Position numbers and translations under genes: made by a program. A stretch of DNA of 64,000 bases, taken from NCBI GenBank assembly GCA_959347315.1, contig OY365810.1, positions 8,200,598 to 8,264,597 on the forward strand, read 5' to 3'. This stretch comes from Bimastos eiseni (lineage: Eukaryota; Annelida; Clitellata; Crassiclitellata; Lumbricidae). The notes beneath the pieces are model-generated. The model was not told where the DNA came from. It was given only the letters and a program-made list of their open reading frames with translations, and did not search any database. Below, piece by piece: positions 32,001 through 44,773 of the stretch (within the stretch, counting starts at the first letter, position 1; the number at the start of each line of letters is the position of its first letter).

Positions 32001-35000
32001 CTGCGCGTGTGACAAAAGCCATTGCCCTGGTCTCTAGTCGCCATGACTAATGTAATTCAACTCTCACTGGCATTACAAATTCCAACTTGCAGCAACTCCA
32101 GAGTGTTCAGAATTCCTTGGCTAGAGTTATAACTTATACATCAAACTATGAGCATATAACTCTTGTGTTCAAAACATTGCATTGGCTTCCTGTTCGTCAG
32201 AGAATCTCTTTCATAATTGGTCTTATTGTCTACTAAACACTGAATTATGGTAAACCACAGTACAAAAACTCATAATCATTCAATTCGGTCATCTATCTGC
32301 CTTTCTTTGGCTGTTCCGCGGACTAGGACTGTTCTTGGTCGTCGTGCTTTCTCGGGGGCTGGACCCAGGTTCTGGAACTTCCTCCCTGTTTCTGTTCGAT
32401 TTGCTCAGTCTTCTTCTTTGCTTCGATCTCGACTCAAAGCCTTCCTTTTCCAGTTGGCATGCACTCCGTATACTGTCGTTCTGTCTTAATGGAGTGACCT
32501 CTTGGAATTGACCAGACTACGGTATGAAGTTATTGCGCCATCAACTGGGGCACTCAGAATTAGACACGGGCGCCATGGAAGTGCTGATTAATAATAAAAA
32601 TAATAATATTAATATTATTAATATTGATATCAATATTAATAATCGATGATGCAAATATATGATAATGAGGTAATTTCTCGCTAAGTATCAGACTGAATTG
32701 ACATAATATACCTAACCATAATAAAGAGAGTGATGTTGATCGACAATAAAGACATTTATATGAAAAGGGTTAATAGGCCTACCATCCGAAATTGAACTGC
32801 TTTCTTTTTTGTCTTTTTTGCAACAACGCGTATCGACTTGGCATCTTGTTGAATTGCGATTGACTGGGTGTCTGGCTTTGGTGGTGGAATTGGTTTCGAC
32901 AACGAACGTGACGAAATAAGTATATGTCCAGTTTTAGGCGACGTTTTCGACGGAGTAACTGGCGTTGAAGAGGATATCAATGTTACGGGTTTCTCTTCAT
33001 GTTCAATAAGCACTATTGTTTGCAGTTGCTTGCATATACCTGTTGTTTCTTGCATTGCATGTGACTCCGTTGCGCCGTCAGAAGCTGAATCTGTGAATTC
33101 AGTCAAGTACAAACTAAGATTGTATCGGAACCTTAACAAATTGGAAGCAATGCATTCGTTCATCATTGTATTTGCTAACTGCTTCTTGAAGCATCAAAAG
33201 AAAAAAAACGAAATAACTTACAAACGCTTTTCCCTTAGTAGAGAACAGGTTTCCTTAAAATATACAACGCGCTCCACTCTCCTTTCATTTTTTTTGTATT
33301 TGCTGGCAGTTCAAGCAAGCATATGACCACACAAGGACATTAATACAGCGACAGTGAACTGGAATTCTGCTGCATGGATTCTCATATATATTTTTCATCT
33401 GCGAGCCTTTTTCCATAACTGCTTCAATTCGTGCAATACCAAGTGATTGAAGTGAAGTTCGAAAGCCAGAGGGTTGAGCAACATGATTCTTGAAATAAAT
33501 ATAGTCTGAATACTTCGACGTTCAGATAATGGCTAAATCAAGAATGCCAAATCGAGTAATTCCCAATATTGTGAAATCTTGGACATAAGTAAGAGTTGGG
33601 GTCTGGCACGAGAGTCTGTTATTACCCTGTTCGTATATGCTAGGCTACGATGAACTGTTGAACTTGACGCTGCTGTGTTATAGCACAACAGTTATATCGC
33701 ACGTGTACATTACTCGAGAGAAAGCAATTCATAGTTGTACCTGATAGATTTTTGAGCTTCCTTGTCAGATGATCCTGACCAGATTCTTTTAGCGATTCTA
33801 GAAATTTCTCAAAGTCTTTTAGAGACTTTTTACTGAGAAGTCCAAGCAGCATCTCATTCTTCTGGAAGGAGTTTTTCACACAGAATATACGCTCTTTCTC
33901 GCGAACTGTTAACACTTGTTGCTGATAGAGCAGTGATATTAGTCCACTTTCAGCGTCCAATTCCTCTGATAGCCACATGAAAATCCGGCAAATTAAGTTT
34001 TTGTGATCTGAGGTATCGTCTCTATATGACTTGTCACGTGCTTGAATAAATTAATAATATATTTTGAATTACGCCCCAAATAGATATAAAGAATAAAGAC
34101 AATTAACTAGATTCTAATATATGAATTAGCGTTTTTATTGACGCACAGTTGTGCCCTTCAAAATAAATTATATGCAATAAAGCAGATATTTAATAACATT
34201 AATTTTATTTTACAACTAATTGTCCTTCATATAATCATGCATTGCCATAATCATAATAATCACCAGAGTCATACGTGATCAGTTCGCTTGGAGGGTGCTG
34301 TGTCTTCTGTATATTGATAGGCCCAATAACTCTTGGTATGCTATGTATTAAGACTGGAGAGTTTTCTGCGAAAGTTAAGTTAACCCTGACTCCTGTGGCA
34401 GTGAGGGTAGCAAAGAAGGTGTGCCAAGCGTTTAGATGCATAGTTAAGACAAAATTTGGGGGCTTTAGACCTAGGTAGAGTTGTCAACCAAATCGTTTGT
34501 GTTTTTTCTAAACGTTTGCAGAAGCGGTAAAGTAAAGCCCTACTCGTTTGGTGAAAGCCTTGCGTTGAGTTCATTGAATAGGCTGTATCTTACTATTGTC
34601 TAAATTTAAGAGTATACCTATGCTTTATTTTACCTTGTTGTTCTCGTCTTTCAACAGAGAAATATATAACAGAATGTGTGTTTCGAGTTCGTTTATGTGT
34701 GCAAATAATAATTCGCAAACACTTCATACATACCGTCTTCACCGGATACCAGCATCTGATATAGATGTTGTTGGTTTGTGTTTTTAACGAGTGTTAAGAA
34801 ACATTCGTAGACATCTCTTGGTTTCCTGGCAATGATACTCAGCAGTTCCTCATTGGCTCTGATTGGAGTAGACTGCAAATACTGAATCTGTTCTAACTCC
34901 TTCATCGTCAGTTTCTCTTTCTGATACATCATTGCTATTATGTCTCCCAGACAAGACAGGTTGCTAACCAGTTGGTTATATTTCAATTGAATTCTCTGAC

Positions 35001-37212
35001 CATGCTCTTCTGTAATTTGTACACACTGCAGAATTACAACCAAAACAATAGTACCTGAATAATATTTAATATATTATCCATGTATTCTGGATACGATAAA
35101 TTCATGTTTGTTCTCATTATTATCGTAATTCTTTAGCTCATGTATACTTGTTTGATTAAATTTGTGTTTGAGTATATAATTCTTATCCATCTCAAATAAA
35201 AAAAATTTGGGATCACCTCAAAGGCGTTAAGAACAATGTCATGATTGTTTAAGGGTTTTGAACACAGGCGTGTAATAATTATTATCAGGGCAAAAAAACA
35301 ATAAAAGATTATGTATCGATAGGGTAGCGGGTTTCACTCTCGCCAACTTCTTCTTCTTGATGACTAGAGTACCCGCTAGTTCTTTCCTCTATCACCAAGC
35401 TCAGCAGCACGACTCACTTGATGGTTTTAATATGTATATTTAATTAAATATATATACACCCCTCATCCTATCTACACTTACTAGGGTTATTAGTATCCTT
35501 TTGAAATGTTTCCCTGGTTTACGTTGGAGACGGGGCTCCCAACTACGTTGATTGCCCTTATCGTCAGAACGACCTGGCGTCTCCCCCAGTTCCGAAACAA
35601 GTCCTTGTTCCTTTGCTTGCTACGCTATATGAATCCTTCTAGAGGCGATTTTCTTCGCCATCCCAAACGCAAAACTCGTATCTCTATTGGATGAGAGGTC
35701 ACCTGCAGAAACCATTACTAAACCCTGGTTGGACGGGTCTTGGCGTCCCTAGCTTAACGTCAGATTTCGAGGGGCGTCCAGTTACTGTTTGACTAGCGGC
35801 TGTTATGTAATAAGGCTGGGTCTTACTAGCGTCATTGAATTCCATTACTACAGTTATACTGCCTAACAGATTGCGCCGTTCGTGTCGGAATTGTCCCCTA
35901 TTCATGATCCGTGTCAACCAGCCGGTCCAGGCCAAATCTTCAACTGATTCATGAGTTGCTTGTCTGTGGGTCGTAGGGATGGAATGGGTAGGCGTCCGCC
36001 GCGAGGTGTCGGGTTTCGCGGCTTGACACTCCGTTGATATTTGCATATTCCTTGGTGTCTGTATTGGGGCCTTCTGCTTCAGGCGAAGCCCATTGATGTC
36101 TCTAGACATTCTCATGCGCAGTCCGCCTACGCTGCTGCTGTCGATCGATGACTTTTATACAGCGCCATCGTTCAGAGTGACGCGCGTCACAGATAGTCCG
36201 AAGGTTCTATAGTCCGAATGTTCGATAGTCCGAAGGTTCGATAGTCCGAAGAAAATTTTCTAGTCCGAAGAATTTCGGATTATGGATCATTCGGTCTCTC
36301 GAACCCAAGGCACTCTCGAGCTTAAACTAATCTTCTAGCTATCGAAGCGTCGGACTATCGAACCTTCGGACTTTCGAAACTTCGGACTATCGAACGGTCC
36401 CCCAATAAATTGAGCAGGCAGATGTTACTCAACCTTGAAACTACAAGGATATTGATACTAAATTAATATCTGAAAAATCCCTGAAGACATGGGACATTTA
36501 TCTCTTAGCTTTTTCTCTATGTTTTTACGCTATAACATCCATGGTTTTATTTGAGAATTAAAGTCCCTAAGCTATCGAACCTCTCTCAATTGGAGTAGTG
36601 TCATCTACGATTGTTGGAAAATTCTTTATCCCATTGCAAATAGTTTTAGAAATTATTTTACTCTATGCATGTTACAGCAGAAATATTAGATGCAATTAAT
36701 CGCAATTGTTTCTTCGGAATATCGTGTTTTACTGCGCTGCATTTCGTTGTATTATAGCCTGTGGTGATTCATGATTTAATTTGTAGTATCGTCTATTTTC
36801 TTACATTTAACATTGGACTGGTCTAAATTTAACACAGATCCGGTCTAGTTTCAATCTGTTATCATCCAAATTCCATTCTATAATATAGTTACTCGAGTAG
36901 AGACTAACTTTTAAGCAATTGTTTATTTCGTAATACAGAGAAAACGTTGGCTTATAACGTAGAGACAGTGGTTACCATTTCCATAACGATAGCTTGCCAT
37001 CCTAGATTGATTGTCAAAATTTAACGGGTTGCCAAAGCTGCTGAAAATGAGTGAACTGATTAGCTTATTTCTAACTTATGTTTGTCAATTAAAATTGCAT
37101 TAGCATAATAGTTACCTTCCTGTTGTGCAATTTGAATGAATTTTGTTTCCTCTTCAGCAAGTTGTAGAGCAAAATGCCACAGTTGATCTCTTCGCGACGG
37201 ATATCCAGACAT
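25910..37212 (-). CDS. Gene 3: CARD-CARD-coiled coil-CARD-alpha/beta protein, propeller lost by frameshift
   Basis: Exons: 37212-37116, 35009-34734, 34040-33741, 33090-32783, 30738-30591, 30249-29437, 28319-28053, 27437-27021 and 26010 onward. In frame, E9 reads only about 33 codons before TAG at 25910, giving 909 codons with the stop (908 residues). All exons up to E8 are open and the third CARD is full length, the best-preserved example here. The product would keep three CARDs, the coiled coil and the WFWC domain but lack the propeller. A constitutive or decoy form, or simply an early pseudogene, are both possible. Confidence 0.72.
26330..26500 (+). mobile_element. LINE 3' tail in last intron of gene 3
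   Basis: 'agtgggtccgaagatgtgga' reads as a GPKMWN-type LINE C-terminus, followed by 'tgctatataaatctccgaaa', a typical LINE 3' end. Copy at 45770-45930 in gene 4, absent from gene 2. Confidence 0.5.
26720..26765. repeat. Single foldback arm
   Basis: Contains cgaaccttcggattatcga only. Same in gene 4 at 46130-46168. The rest of the element is missing. Confidence 0.5.
27021..27437 (-). CDS. Gene 3 exon E8, WFWC alpha/beta domain
   Basis: 417 bases, phase 1 to 1, open; GIVIWFWCQSENAQ, KLITIFKQCF and GVTIYMNDF. Shorter linker than gene 2. Confidence 0.65.
27438..28052 (-). other. Gene 3 intron 7
   Basis: No exon; well conserved with gene 4 intron 7 and with ghost debris at 21470-21710. Confidence 0.45.
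28053..28319 (-). CDS. Gene 3 exon E7, full third CARD-like domain
   Basis: 267 bases (phase 1 to 1). Acceptor gaacag, then ENRVIISNHQFLVENIDSGR, LINLLHKKNCIT, AERLQLINQ, FFRNSELTHWM and VLKCLRETEQNFIVDLL. The complete helix set supports a CARD rather than an unrelated bundle. Donor gtaacg. Confidence 0.7.
28604..28807 (-). pseudogene. FLYWCH relic, gene 3 intron 6
   Basis: Same element as at 11476-11679, but the conserved WNC tryptophan codon is now TGA. The left foldback arm is missing; the right arm is at about 29163-29258. Confidence 0.5.
29437..30249 (-). CDS. Gene 3 exon E6, long coiled coil
   Basis: 813 bases, fully open. Its 3' part and the following intron are identical by eye to gene 2, while the 5' part differs at many sites, a sign of gene conversion. 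Confidence 0.8.
30591..30738 (-). CDS. Gene 3 exon E5, coiled-coil start
   Basis: 148 bases, open; DTLQSRLQTLEPHLK. Confidence 0.65.
30900..32510 (+). mobile_element. L2/CR1-like LINE relic in intron 4 of gene 3
   Basis: Same insertion as in gene 2, with more of the 3' end: GAGPRFWNFLPVSVRFAQSS then SRLKAFLFQLA. Interrupted by the phrase array and by the TATA-bearing insert. Confidence 0.72.
30968..31190. repeat. Phrase-repeat array (ATCAAAAGGGCGAA)n
   Basis: About 14 imperfect copies of a 14-17 base phrase such as ATCAAAAGGGCGA and CGTTCAAAAGGGCGA, inserted into the LINE relic. Related array at 52806-52985. The long lysine/arginine frame across it is an artefact. Confidence 0.75.
32590..32645. 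repeat. (AAT)n palindromic run
   Basis: ataataatattaatattatt and its mirror form a long AT palindrome after the LINE tail. Shorter versions are at 15055-15090 and 51777-51810; a full one at 54165-54225. Confidence 0.6.
32783..33090 (-). CDS. Gene 3 exon E4, Ser/Pro/Lys linker
   Basis: 308 bases, phase 1 to 0; same PIPPPKP and basic KKTKKKAVQFRM end as gene 2. Confidence 0.65.
33091..33740 (-). other. Gene 3 intron 3
   Basis: Conserved with gene 2 intron 3; no gene seen. Confidence 0.45.
33741..34040 (-). CDS. Gene 3 exon E3, CARD B
   Basis: 300 bases, open; LDAESGLISLLYQQQVLT and FEKFLESLKESGQDHL. Confidence 0.8.
34041..34733 (-). other. Gene 3 intron 2
   Basis: Conserved with gene 2 intron 2; no gene seen. 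Confidence 0.45.
34734..35009 (-). CDS. Gene 3 exon E2, CARD A
   Basis: 276 bases, open; CARD signature as in gene 1 (STPIRANEELLSIIARK, HLYQML). Confidence 0.8.
35310..36115 (-). repeat. Unclassified repeat with 138-codon open frame
   Basis: Frame at 36115-35699 begins MRMSRDINGLRLKQKAPIQ and includes WTGWLTRIMNRGQFRHERR. About 390 bases beyond it (35310-35698) are absent from gene 2, whose copy is shorter. A retroelement fragment is likely; no domain recognised. Confidence 0.4.
36192..36398. mobile_element. Foldback element, CCGAAGGTTCGATAG family
   Basis: Partner of 18307-18510 with the same inverted arms; intron 1 of gene 3. Confidence 0.65.
37116..37212 (-). CDS. Gene 3 exon E1
   Basis: 97 bases, starts MSGYPSRRDQLWHFALQLAE and ends phase 1 before gtaac. 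Intact, unlike gene 2. Confidence 0.72.
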
Positions 37213-37589
37213 TCTAATTCCTCAGCTTCTGTATCACATTTGAGAAACAATGCTTTCTTTGTCATACATGATCCCTATTATTTGCCTACGTTTATTATGA
37301 TAATGTCAAAGGTGGCAATTGTTTTCCCATTTGCACCTTCGCTTTTTGGCTGATAATATATGCCCATACCTACACATGCATGCATACAAGCGAACACACA
37401 CACATATAAACGTACCTACATTGTATACAAACACGCATGCACATTTACATATATAAGCCTACATATATTGTACATGGATCCCATTGTGTCATACTAACTA
37501 TTCGACTTACTAGAATTCATATATATATATATATATATATATATTAGCAGCTGTCATGTATAGATGCCAGTGTGCTTGCGTTGTCTTTT

Positions 37590-38100
37590 ACAAAGTCATA
37601 CCCACATCTCAACGTGGCGAGGGGTGAAACAGTGGAGTATAATAGGAGTGCCTGCAGAGGGTATGCCACCAGCGGAGGCTCTGGCCGAAGTATCATTAAA
37701 GCCGCAACGCTATGAGAAAAGGCTTGGCAGGAACCATGAAAAATGCGATCTAATGTGAGGGGCAACGCCGCCTCGGATACTGGACAGTATCAGAGCCCCT
37801 GAATCCAAAGCCGGAATCTCCCAATTCTTCCCGTGGAAGAAGTGCGAGGGTGGAATGGATGGGTGCAGATACTTCGTTTATAAAGAAATAGAGGAAAGAA
37901 ATCCAATGCAATGAAAAAAACAGCGGAAAACGTTGGAAACAAGGATCAGGATTTGTATTGGCGCCAACGGATCAGGCAACAACTTGAATCTCTGGAAAAA
38001 GAAGACAGAAGCAGCGCAAACTGGAAGCAGTGAAAAGAGTTGCAGTGGACACGTTCGGGTCTTCGACCCATGGACCGTGATGATGATGATGATACTTGCA
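37590..38100 (+). repeat. Interspersed repeat ending in TGATGA run (RTE-like?)
   Basis: About 500 bases ending in gatgatgatgatgatact (38083-38098). A TGATGA tail is typical of RTE-clade LINE ends. Its first 150 bases match 19775-19925. No domain recognised, so the class is tentative. Confidence 0.4.
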
Positions 38101-38212
38101 TAGTACATACGCACTCGAACAAACACAAGAACAAATACATAGTTTTCATAATATGTTTATATAAATCATAGAATTATATAAACTTGAATCAAGACTAATG
38201 TGAAACTCTTAC

Positions 38213-38280
38213 CGTTGAGATGAAGCTCGTGGTGGATTCCAGCAGCGTTGCCTGCTACGTGTTTAAATGCCTTTTTTATG
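38213..38280 (-). promoter_or_regulatory. Gene 3 proximal promoter and non-coding first exon
   Basis: Donor AACG|gtaagag at 38213 and a TATA-like CATAAAAAAG near 38280-38272. One kilobase upstream of the gene 3 start. The equivalent block is deleted from gene 2. Confidence 0.45.
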
Positions 38281-39983
38281 TTATGGAGTCGTACATGTAG
38301 GTCCAAAGACCTTTATATGGTCCACCTACATATTATGACTGACGGTTGATTAACATTCATCTTATCTAAGTATTGCACCTGTCGTTGAACCCAAAAGTGA
38401 ACCCCTATTTTCGTATTCATCAAGTGAAAGACGTTAGGCTAAGCGGCCTATATATTCTAATATAGGCTGCCAGTGACCTGTATCACTAGACCTCTCTTTA
38501 CCTAGCGCTTCTGTGCTATGTTAATTAAAGGCTCGTCAATAATTCAGCATTATTTTCACAATGCTTTGTTTCTCCAGGTGTTTGTATGCATGTGCATTTA
38601 GGATATGTTGCAAATAATGGAGATGGAAAGAAAGACGAGACGAAGCATCGGAGTCTCTATTTTTCAGTAGAATATTGTTGAAAGTGATTGGCATATGTCT
38701 ATTGTTTTTAAGGCTACACAACAGATCTCATGTAGGTCATATACAGTCATTTTCGACTCCAGGTAAACACATAGAAATGTTGATCATTATTGAGAAGCAG
38801 GGCCATGATCAGCTGTAGAGGCCGGTGAAATCAAGAAATAGACGAAATGCTGCAAATAATGGAGATGGTAAAATATTTCAATAGAACGAGCTAAGATGCG
38901 CTTAGAACTTTCGGAATGTGTCGCCTGTATTTGGCCACAGTGACTATGAATGGTGTGGCATCCATACAAACTGGAAGCGGAATATTCAAATATGCACGTT
39001 TGTTCATTGCGACCATTTGACCTTGACCCTCTCTATAAATGTCAATGTTGGACCCTATTAACCTGGTGAGATCCTTCAAACATTTTATTAATTGTTACGC
39101 CACTTCAGATAACCGTGAAAGGACCGCAGTGTTTAATGATCACCACCGATTAATTGTCAATGTCGCTACATTTTGGCCCCTACGTTGATAATTCGTCGTT
39201 CTTGATGTAACGCTCGGAACGGTCTCTGACAGCGCTATATAAACTTCAAATTTCAAATTCAGCATTATAATCGAGTGCCTTTATTTCAGGAGTGTGAATT
39301 ACCTTTTTCTGGAAAAGTTGAGGCAGTATACAGTCGATACAGGCCTGCTAACGTGTAAGCCTACATTGCGCATGCATTTGTAATTAATTCGGATTGTTAT
39401 CCCATGCATTTGCTATTGTTCCAAATCATAATTCGTAACTGAGGGTTCATCATCAAACTGATCCGAACTGAATCGTATTCATGTAATTGATAAAGTATGC
39501 TATCTTTCGTTGTATGTAAGTAGGCCTATTTATGACATCTAGCATAATCAAATTTCTCAGTTCAACTAAGACACACGACATCCCAACGGCGACTGAAATA
39601 AAGGACGCACTGTGGTGCTGCCATGCGGAGACCGATAGAGAAAGAGCACTGCATTACACCATAGGCCTAAAACCAAAGCTCATTAGCGTCGCCCTCCTCC
39701 TTTATGCAGGCGTTGGATTGGCATTGTCAGAATGCTAGCAGTGACGGAGTTTCAAATCAAGGTTTAGAAGCTGCGAACGTATTATATGACATTACGCTGC
39801 TTAGACCGTTTAATTTTGTGCATATATACATATCAATCTGAGAGAGGCCTACTTTTATATATAGTTGTACAAATTCTAAATGCTAGGCGCAGACTTGAGT
39901 TGTTGGCAACATATCGACTTTTTATTTGCTGAACTGTGTAGACCAAACACGTGACGCGGCTAACGCGCAAACTTTTGAAAGAC
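38281..39983. other. Gene 3 5' flank
   Basis: Holds a conserved 5' block (38533-38770) and sequence related to 22800-23400 and 59340-59700. About 1.2 kb (38780-39983) has no counterpart at the same place in the gene 2 flank. No gene seen. Confidence 0.4.
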
Positions 39984-41639
39984 GGACAGATTTATTAGTG
40001 GTTTGGATGATGCTAAGAGTATAATTATGGCGGTTTAACATTGATTTGCAAGGTCATTGAAATATTTGAATTTGTAGTCGATTGCATCGTTTGTTTTATT
40101 CACAGGAAAATTGAACACAGTTGCAGAGTCTTTTATCCAGTCATTCATTTATTACGAGAATTTGTGTATAGCGCCTCTTCAAGGTGACTACTCAGATGCG
40201 CTACCAACCTTAGCGCGGCCAAATGTAGAATATGCGTAGGCTACATAGAAAAGACGGTCTGCAGTTTGAAAGGAGGAAGATCTTTGAACGTTAGTCTGCA
40301 CTGAACAGGAGAAAGTGGTTGACACTAACATTCGTTTTAATGTCAGCGATACGGCCAGACAAACAAACGGACCGATATGTCATACATTAATCGCTGCTCC
40401 TTACCGTCATCACATTGAGCAGTCCGCGATTAGGTTCAGCAATCCATCGAATTACATGTTGAGACAGAGTTCACTAAACGCTCTATCAGAGTTATAGGCC
40501 TGAGCCGAAGCCCAAATAAATTGCATCCTAGAATGTATAGAAGAACGCACCGACGTTCGAAACTTAAAGTTAAGGGATAACCTGAATCGAACTCTCATTC
40601 TCAGCTCTGCATGCTAATATCCTATCCACTGCTGAAGCTACTCCATCATTTATTCTATATTTCTACGCATGATAGTCTCATAAAATGCTCGCATACTATT
40701 TAAAGTTTTTTCCTCTTTGAAGTGGCAGAAAATTTCACACTGCAATAATTAATTTTTAGCTATTATAATAAATTTAGGTGTCATCAAAATGATTTATTAT
40801 GAACACACAGAAATCCAAAAAACGGAGTGATTGGAGAATAAAAAAGAACGACAATGTTGCTTGGTAAACACGGTTTATACAATGACAACTGCTGTTAATT
40901 AGGAACGACGAAGACCTGAATGACAACATGCAGTAGCTCTAATCTAGAATTTGTTCGATATGATCCTTCATGACTGGTTGTTTCAACACAGGCGTACAGC
41001 GGCGTTGCTACCATTGAGGCGCAAAGACGCGTGCCACCCTTGGTTTTTTTCATTTAAAGAAAATATTTGTCTTCATTGAAAAATAAACCGAGCCGCCCGG
41101 CATTAACAACGTTACCGCAGAGACTGCTCACAATTTGCTATAATCATTCTGAGGCGGCAGGAATTTCCCACGTGATGTTAGTTGTATAAACGTGCATTAG
41201 CCTGCTCTGTGTGTGATCGATCCGGTGACTTCTCTCTTTGAATAGTAGATTTTGACGGCAACATCACCAACAGAGGGTTATGATTGTATTGTTACATTGC
41301 TATTTACAAAGAAATCTTGTGGTTGGGGAGGACGTACAGCAGCCACTTTCTTACCAACATCACATCCAACCCTCTGGCCTCTATTTAGAGCGACGCCTCT
41401 GAATATATAGCTATGGATTTAGCGATCAATCATGAAATATGATTGTTTAATGCGCTCATAATATATTATGGCTTTATTTAAGTTTATCATGCAGTATAGT
41501 CAACAGCATGCACACAGAATAACACAGACACACAGAATAATACGAGCGCATATATAATATATATATTTATACTTTCTCTCTCTCTCTCTCTCTATATATA
41601 TAATATAAATTTTATTCACGACAAACGCAAAACTCTTAC

Positions 41640-41708
41640 CGTTGATATACAGCTTGTGATGAAATTCAAAATCGTTGTCTCTATTTCATGTCAAGTGCCT
41701 CCTTTACA
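41640..41708 (-). promoter_or_regulatory. Promoter/first-exon block of second ghost copy
   Basis: Identical to 22017-22085 with donor AACG|gtaagagtt; box decayed to TGTAAAGGAG. Confidence 0.4.
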
Positions 41709-43358
41709 CCCGCTCTCGGTCTGTTTCATGAATTCCTACATGTAGGCCTAGGACCGTAGATCTTTATATGCAGAAAATGACTGGTAACGATGTTAGTTGA
41801 CATTCAGTCATCTGTTCTCCATATTACACCTCTCGGTACACCCCAGAGCAAATCCCGTATTGTTAGGCCTATATTCGAGTTCATCGAGTAGACGACTCAA
41901 TGTTAGGGTAAGCGGTCCATATCGGTAGAAGACCGTGGCTTCATTCTGATTCAGGCCGCAAGTAGCAGAGTGCAAACATCCGTGTCGATAGAGTCGCTAA
42001 CGCCATGGATGGTGGGACGATATTTGCGCCTACATTTACCTATTGCTTCTGTGCTTATGTCTTACGAATCGTTCTGCTTTTGGTTCACAATGCTTCCTTT
42101 GTGTAGGTGTTTGTAGGTACATGCCTACATGTATGTGTAGTGTGTGTTGACGCGAAGCTGCAAATAATAGAGATCGAAAAAAAGACGAGATGAAGCATCG
42201 GTAGAGTATTGTTGTAAGTGATTGGCATATGGCCTACATGTATGTAATAACTTCAAACCTACACAACAAATCTCTGGAAGGCATACACTAAAGTCATTTT
42301 CAAATCCATAAAGACGCATTAATGTTTTGCTTATTTTAATATTGTTGAGAAACTGGGCTGAGACCAGCTGGAGATACCTTAATTACGTAGAGATGAACAG
42401 ATCAAGAAATAATGAAACCGACACAATACAGCAAATGAAGGAGACTGGAAACTAATTCAATAGGACGCACTAAGATGCGATTAGAACTTGCTGACTGTGA
42501 CATGGTACGTGCACAATACACAATTACTTTAAATGGCGTGGAATCCATGCAAAATGACATATAGCTTGAAATTGAAATCTAAATGTTTGAAATATACACG
42601 TCGCCACTTGACCTCGGCCTTTTAAATTTTTCAATGCAATGACCTGACGAGATTCTTCACTCGTTTTATTTCGCTCCTCGCCACTCAATATTACCGTGTA
42701 AGGACCACCGTGGTTAATGATCTTCCTGATCAATTCTTTGAAGAATGAGCAAGGTCGAGACCAATGTATCGTTAAATAAATTTGCCATTACTGTCCTTAC
42801 ATTGATCGCTCATCATATTCAATGTCAAGCTGGACAAGAGTCATCTTAGGTGTTAACTGTCAAACATTAATGGAAAATTAGTGCATGCGTGACGCTACCA
42901 CTGATTGGTTTGTTACAGTTTAACGACACTGATGATAAAGAACGTAATGTTGCCCTCCTCTTTTGCCCAAACTTGGGATAAGTACTGCCGGAGTGCAAGC
43001 AGTGCTGGTTATTCAACCACTGGCGATGTTTCTAGGGGTTGATTAGCAAACTGTCGAACTCCTTCTTCTTTGGCTTTCTGCCTTCAGGCAGGTTCATATG
43101 TCCAATGACTCCACATCTCCATGTGTTGAGCCTCTTCTTTCATTTTTCCATAACCACCTTTCTCCATCATCAAGTCTAAAAGCATTGTTCTTGGTCTTCC
43201 TCCTGTTCTTCTCCCTTCGAACTCCAACTGTTTTAATTAAATCAGGTAGCGTGTAATATGGCACATAGAACGCCATTGATTAATTTGCCCTGTAGCAGCG
43301 ATATGTAAACAAACTTAAAATATCAATGTCAGCATTGTAAGCGAGTGCCTTTATTAAA

Positions 43359-43396
43359 TCATTGGTAACGGACAGACGACCATACTCGTTGCCTTG
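43359..43396 (-). pseudogene. 38-bp propeller shard, second copy
   Basis: Same as 23736-23773, carried along in the 4.7-kb duplication. Confidence 0.55.
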
Positions 43397-43406
43397 GGTT
43401 CTGTGT

Positions 43407-43719
43407 CTATAGTCCGAAGGTTCGATAGACGAATGTTCGGTAGTCCGAAGATTGTCTGGTGACCGGCCGATTGGTGATAAGATTGCGCTTTTAATGGTAG
43501 CAGGATAAATGAAACGGAGTATATTAGGCTAGAAGCTGGATTGCATCATTCTTTTCATTCATCCAGCTTCCACTTTGGCATGATTTTTTTCTCATTAATC
43601 CAACTCCAAGTTTTACATATTATTTTCATCAAGTAATTCAGCTTGTTTGATGTGGGAGCATGGAATCTTCGGACTATCAAACCTTTGGACTATCGAATCT
43701 TCGGATTATCGACCGGACA
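43407..43719. mobile_element. Foldback element with minisatellite core, second copy
   Basis: Copy of 23784-24096. Confidence 0.6.
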
Positions 43720-43752
43720 CCGTGTTCTTGCTATTTCTCTATAGTTTGACAC

Positions 43753-44063
43753 TGCTTTTGTGACGCTGCTCCTACAGTACTTACCCTAAGGAGCTTTGCT
43801 GTCCTGTTGCCATTAGCAGATGTGCCGACAGGAAGCTTCGCTCTGCCTCGCATGGTCTCCGTCTTGTCCATTTCCCTCGGACCTCAGTTATACAGTTTCG
43901 CACTTTTCAGTTGTGGGCCCCGCTGCTTGGAATGACTTGCCCTTGGATATTCGGCTCTTGCCTAGGAACGCTATATCCACTTTCTATTCTACTCTGACAA
44001 CTGTCTTATTTGGCCGAGGTTGGACTGAGAGGGCCTCTTAATAAATTTCTGAAGAAGCGCTAT
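43753..44063 (+). mobile_element. CR1/L2-like LINE 3' tail, second copy
   Basis: Copy of 24130-24440; the 73-codon frame is unchanged. Confidence 0.75.
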
Positions 44064-44773
44064 ATCAATTGATGATGCGATTTCTTCTCGTTGAACATTC
44101 AATGGACATAACATAATCAATCAATCAATGCTTTATTGTTCATCAACAAATACATGGCACATAATATAATCACAGTAACAGAAGAGTGAACAATGGGAAT
44201 CGCCAAAGGAACGACTGTCCCGCTAAAAGAGGTCGCCCAATTTCAACCAATAATGCAACCAATGAAGCAATTAACATAGTAGTCTAACTCCTGCGTGTAT
44301 GCAATCTCCCTTTATGGTATGTTTTGCCAGCAACCATCGTTTGAAAGCATTCGTTTTAATGTCGATCAGATGCAGATAGCGATACAGCCAGACAAATATC
44401 ATAATAATCTATAACATCACAAACAAACAGATATTATATCATCGTACATCAATCACTGCTCCTTACGGTCATCCTCCACTGAACACTTTCCGATTAGGTT
44501 CATCCATTTTAGGCAATCGATCGGGTTGCATGTGCTCTAAACGCACTATTAAAGTTATATGCCGTGGCATTAATTGAATTGCATTAGGCCATAAGGAAAG
44601 AATGCACCAACCTTTGAAACCTAAAGTTCAGGGAAAACTCTACAAGTAAACGTATGGGTCTGTGTAAATAGCATATAATATTCAATTGAAATAGGACATT
44701 ATATCAATGGCAAGTACAGATATCGAAACATAAAAAGAAAAGAGAAATATCCTGTTGTTAAGTTAGAATAATA

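Larger units (their letters stand above)
39984..44693. repeat. 4.7-kb recent duplication, right copy
   Basis: Near-identical to 20361-25071. It includes a second ghost copy (40803-41333), promoter block (41640-41708), propeller shard (43359-43396), foldback (43407-43719) and CR1/L2 tail (43753-44063). Confidence 0.85.

Noticed and set aside
32868..33326. 152-codon plus-strand frame opposite E4 (also 15312, 52033, 54445)
   Set aside because: Antisense shadow of the conserved E4 exon; it is conserved only because E4 is.
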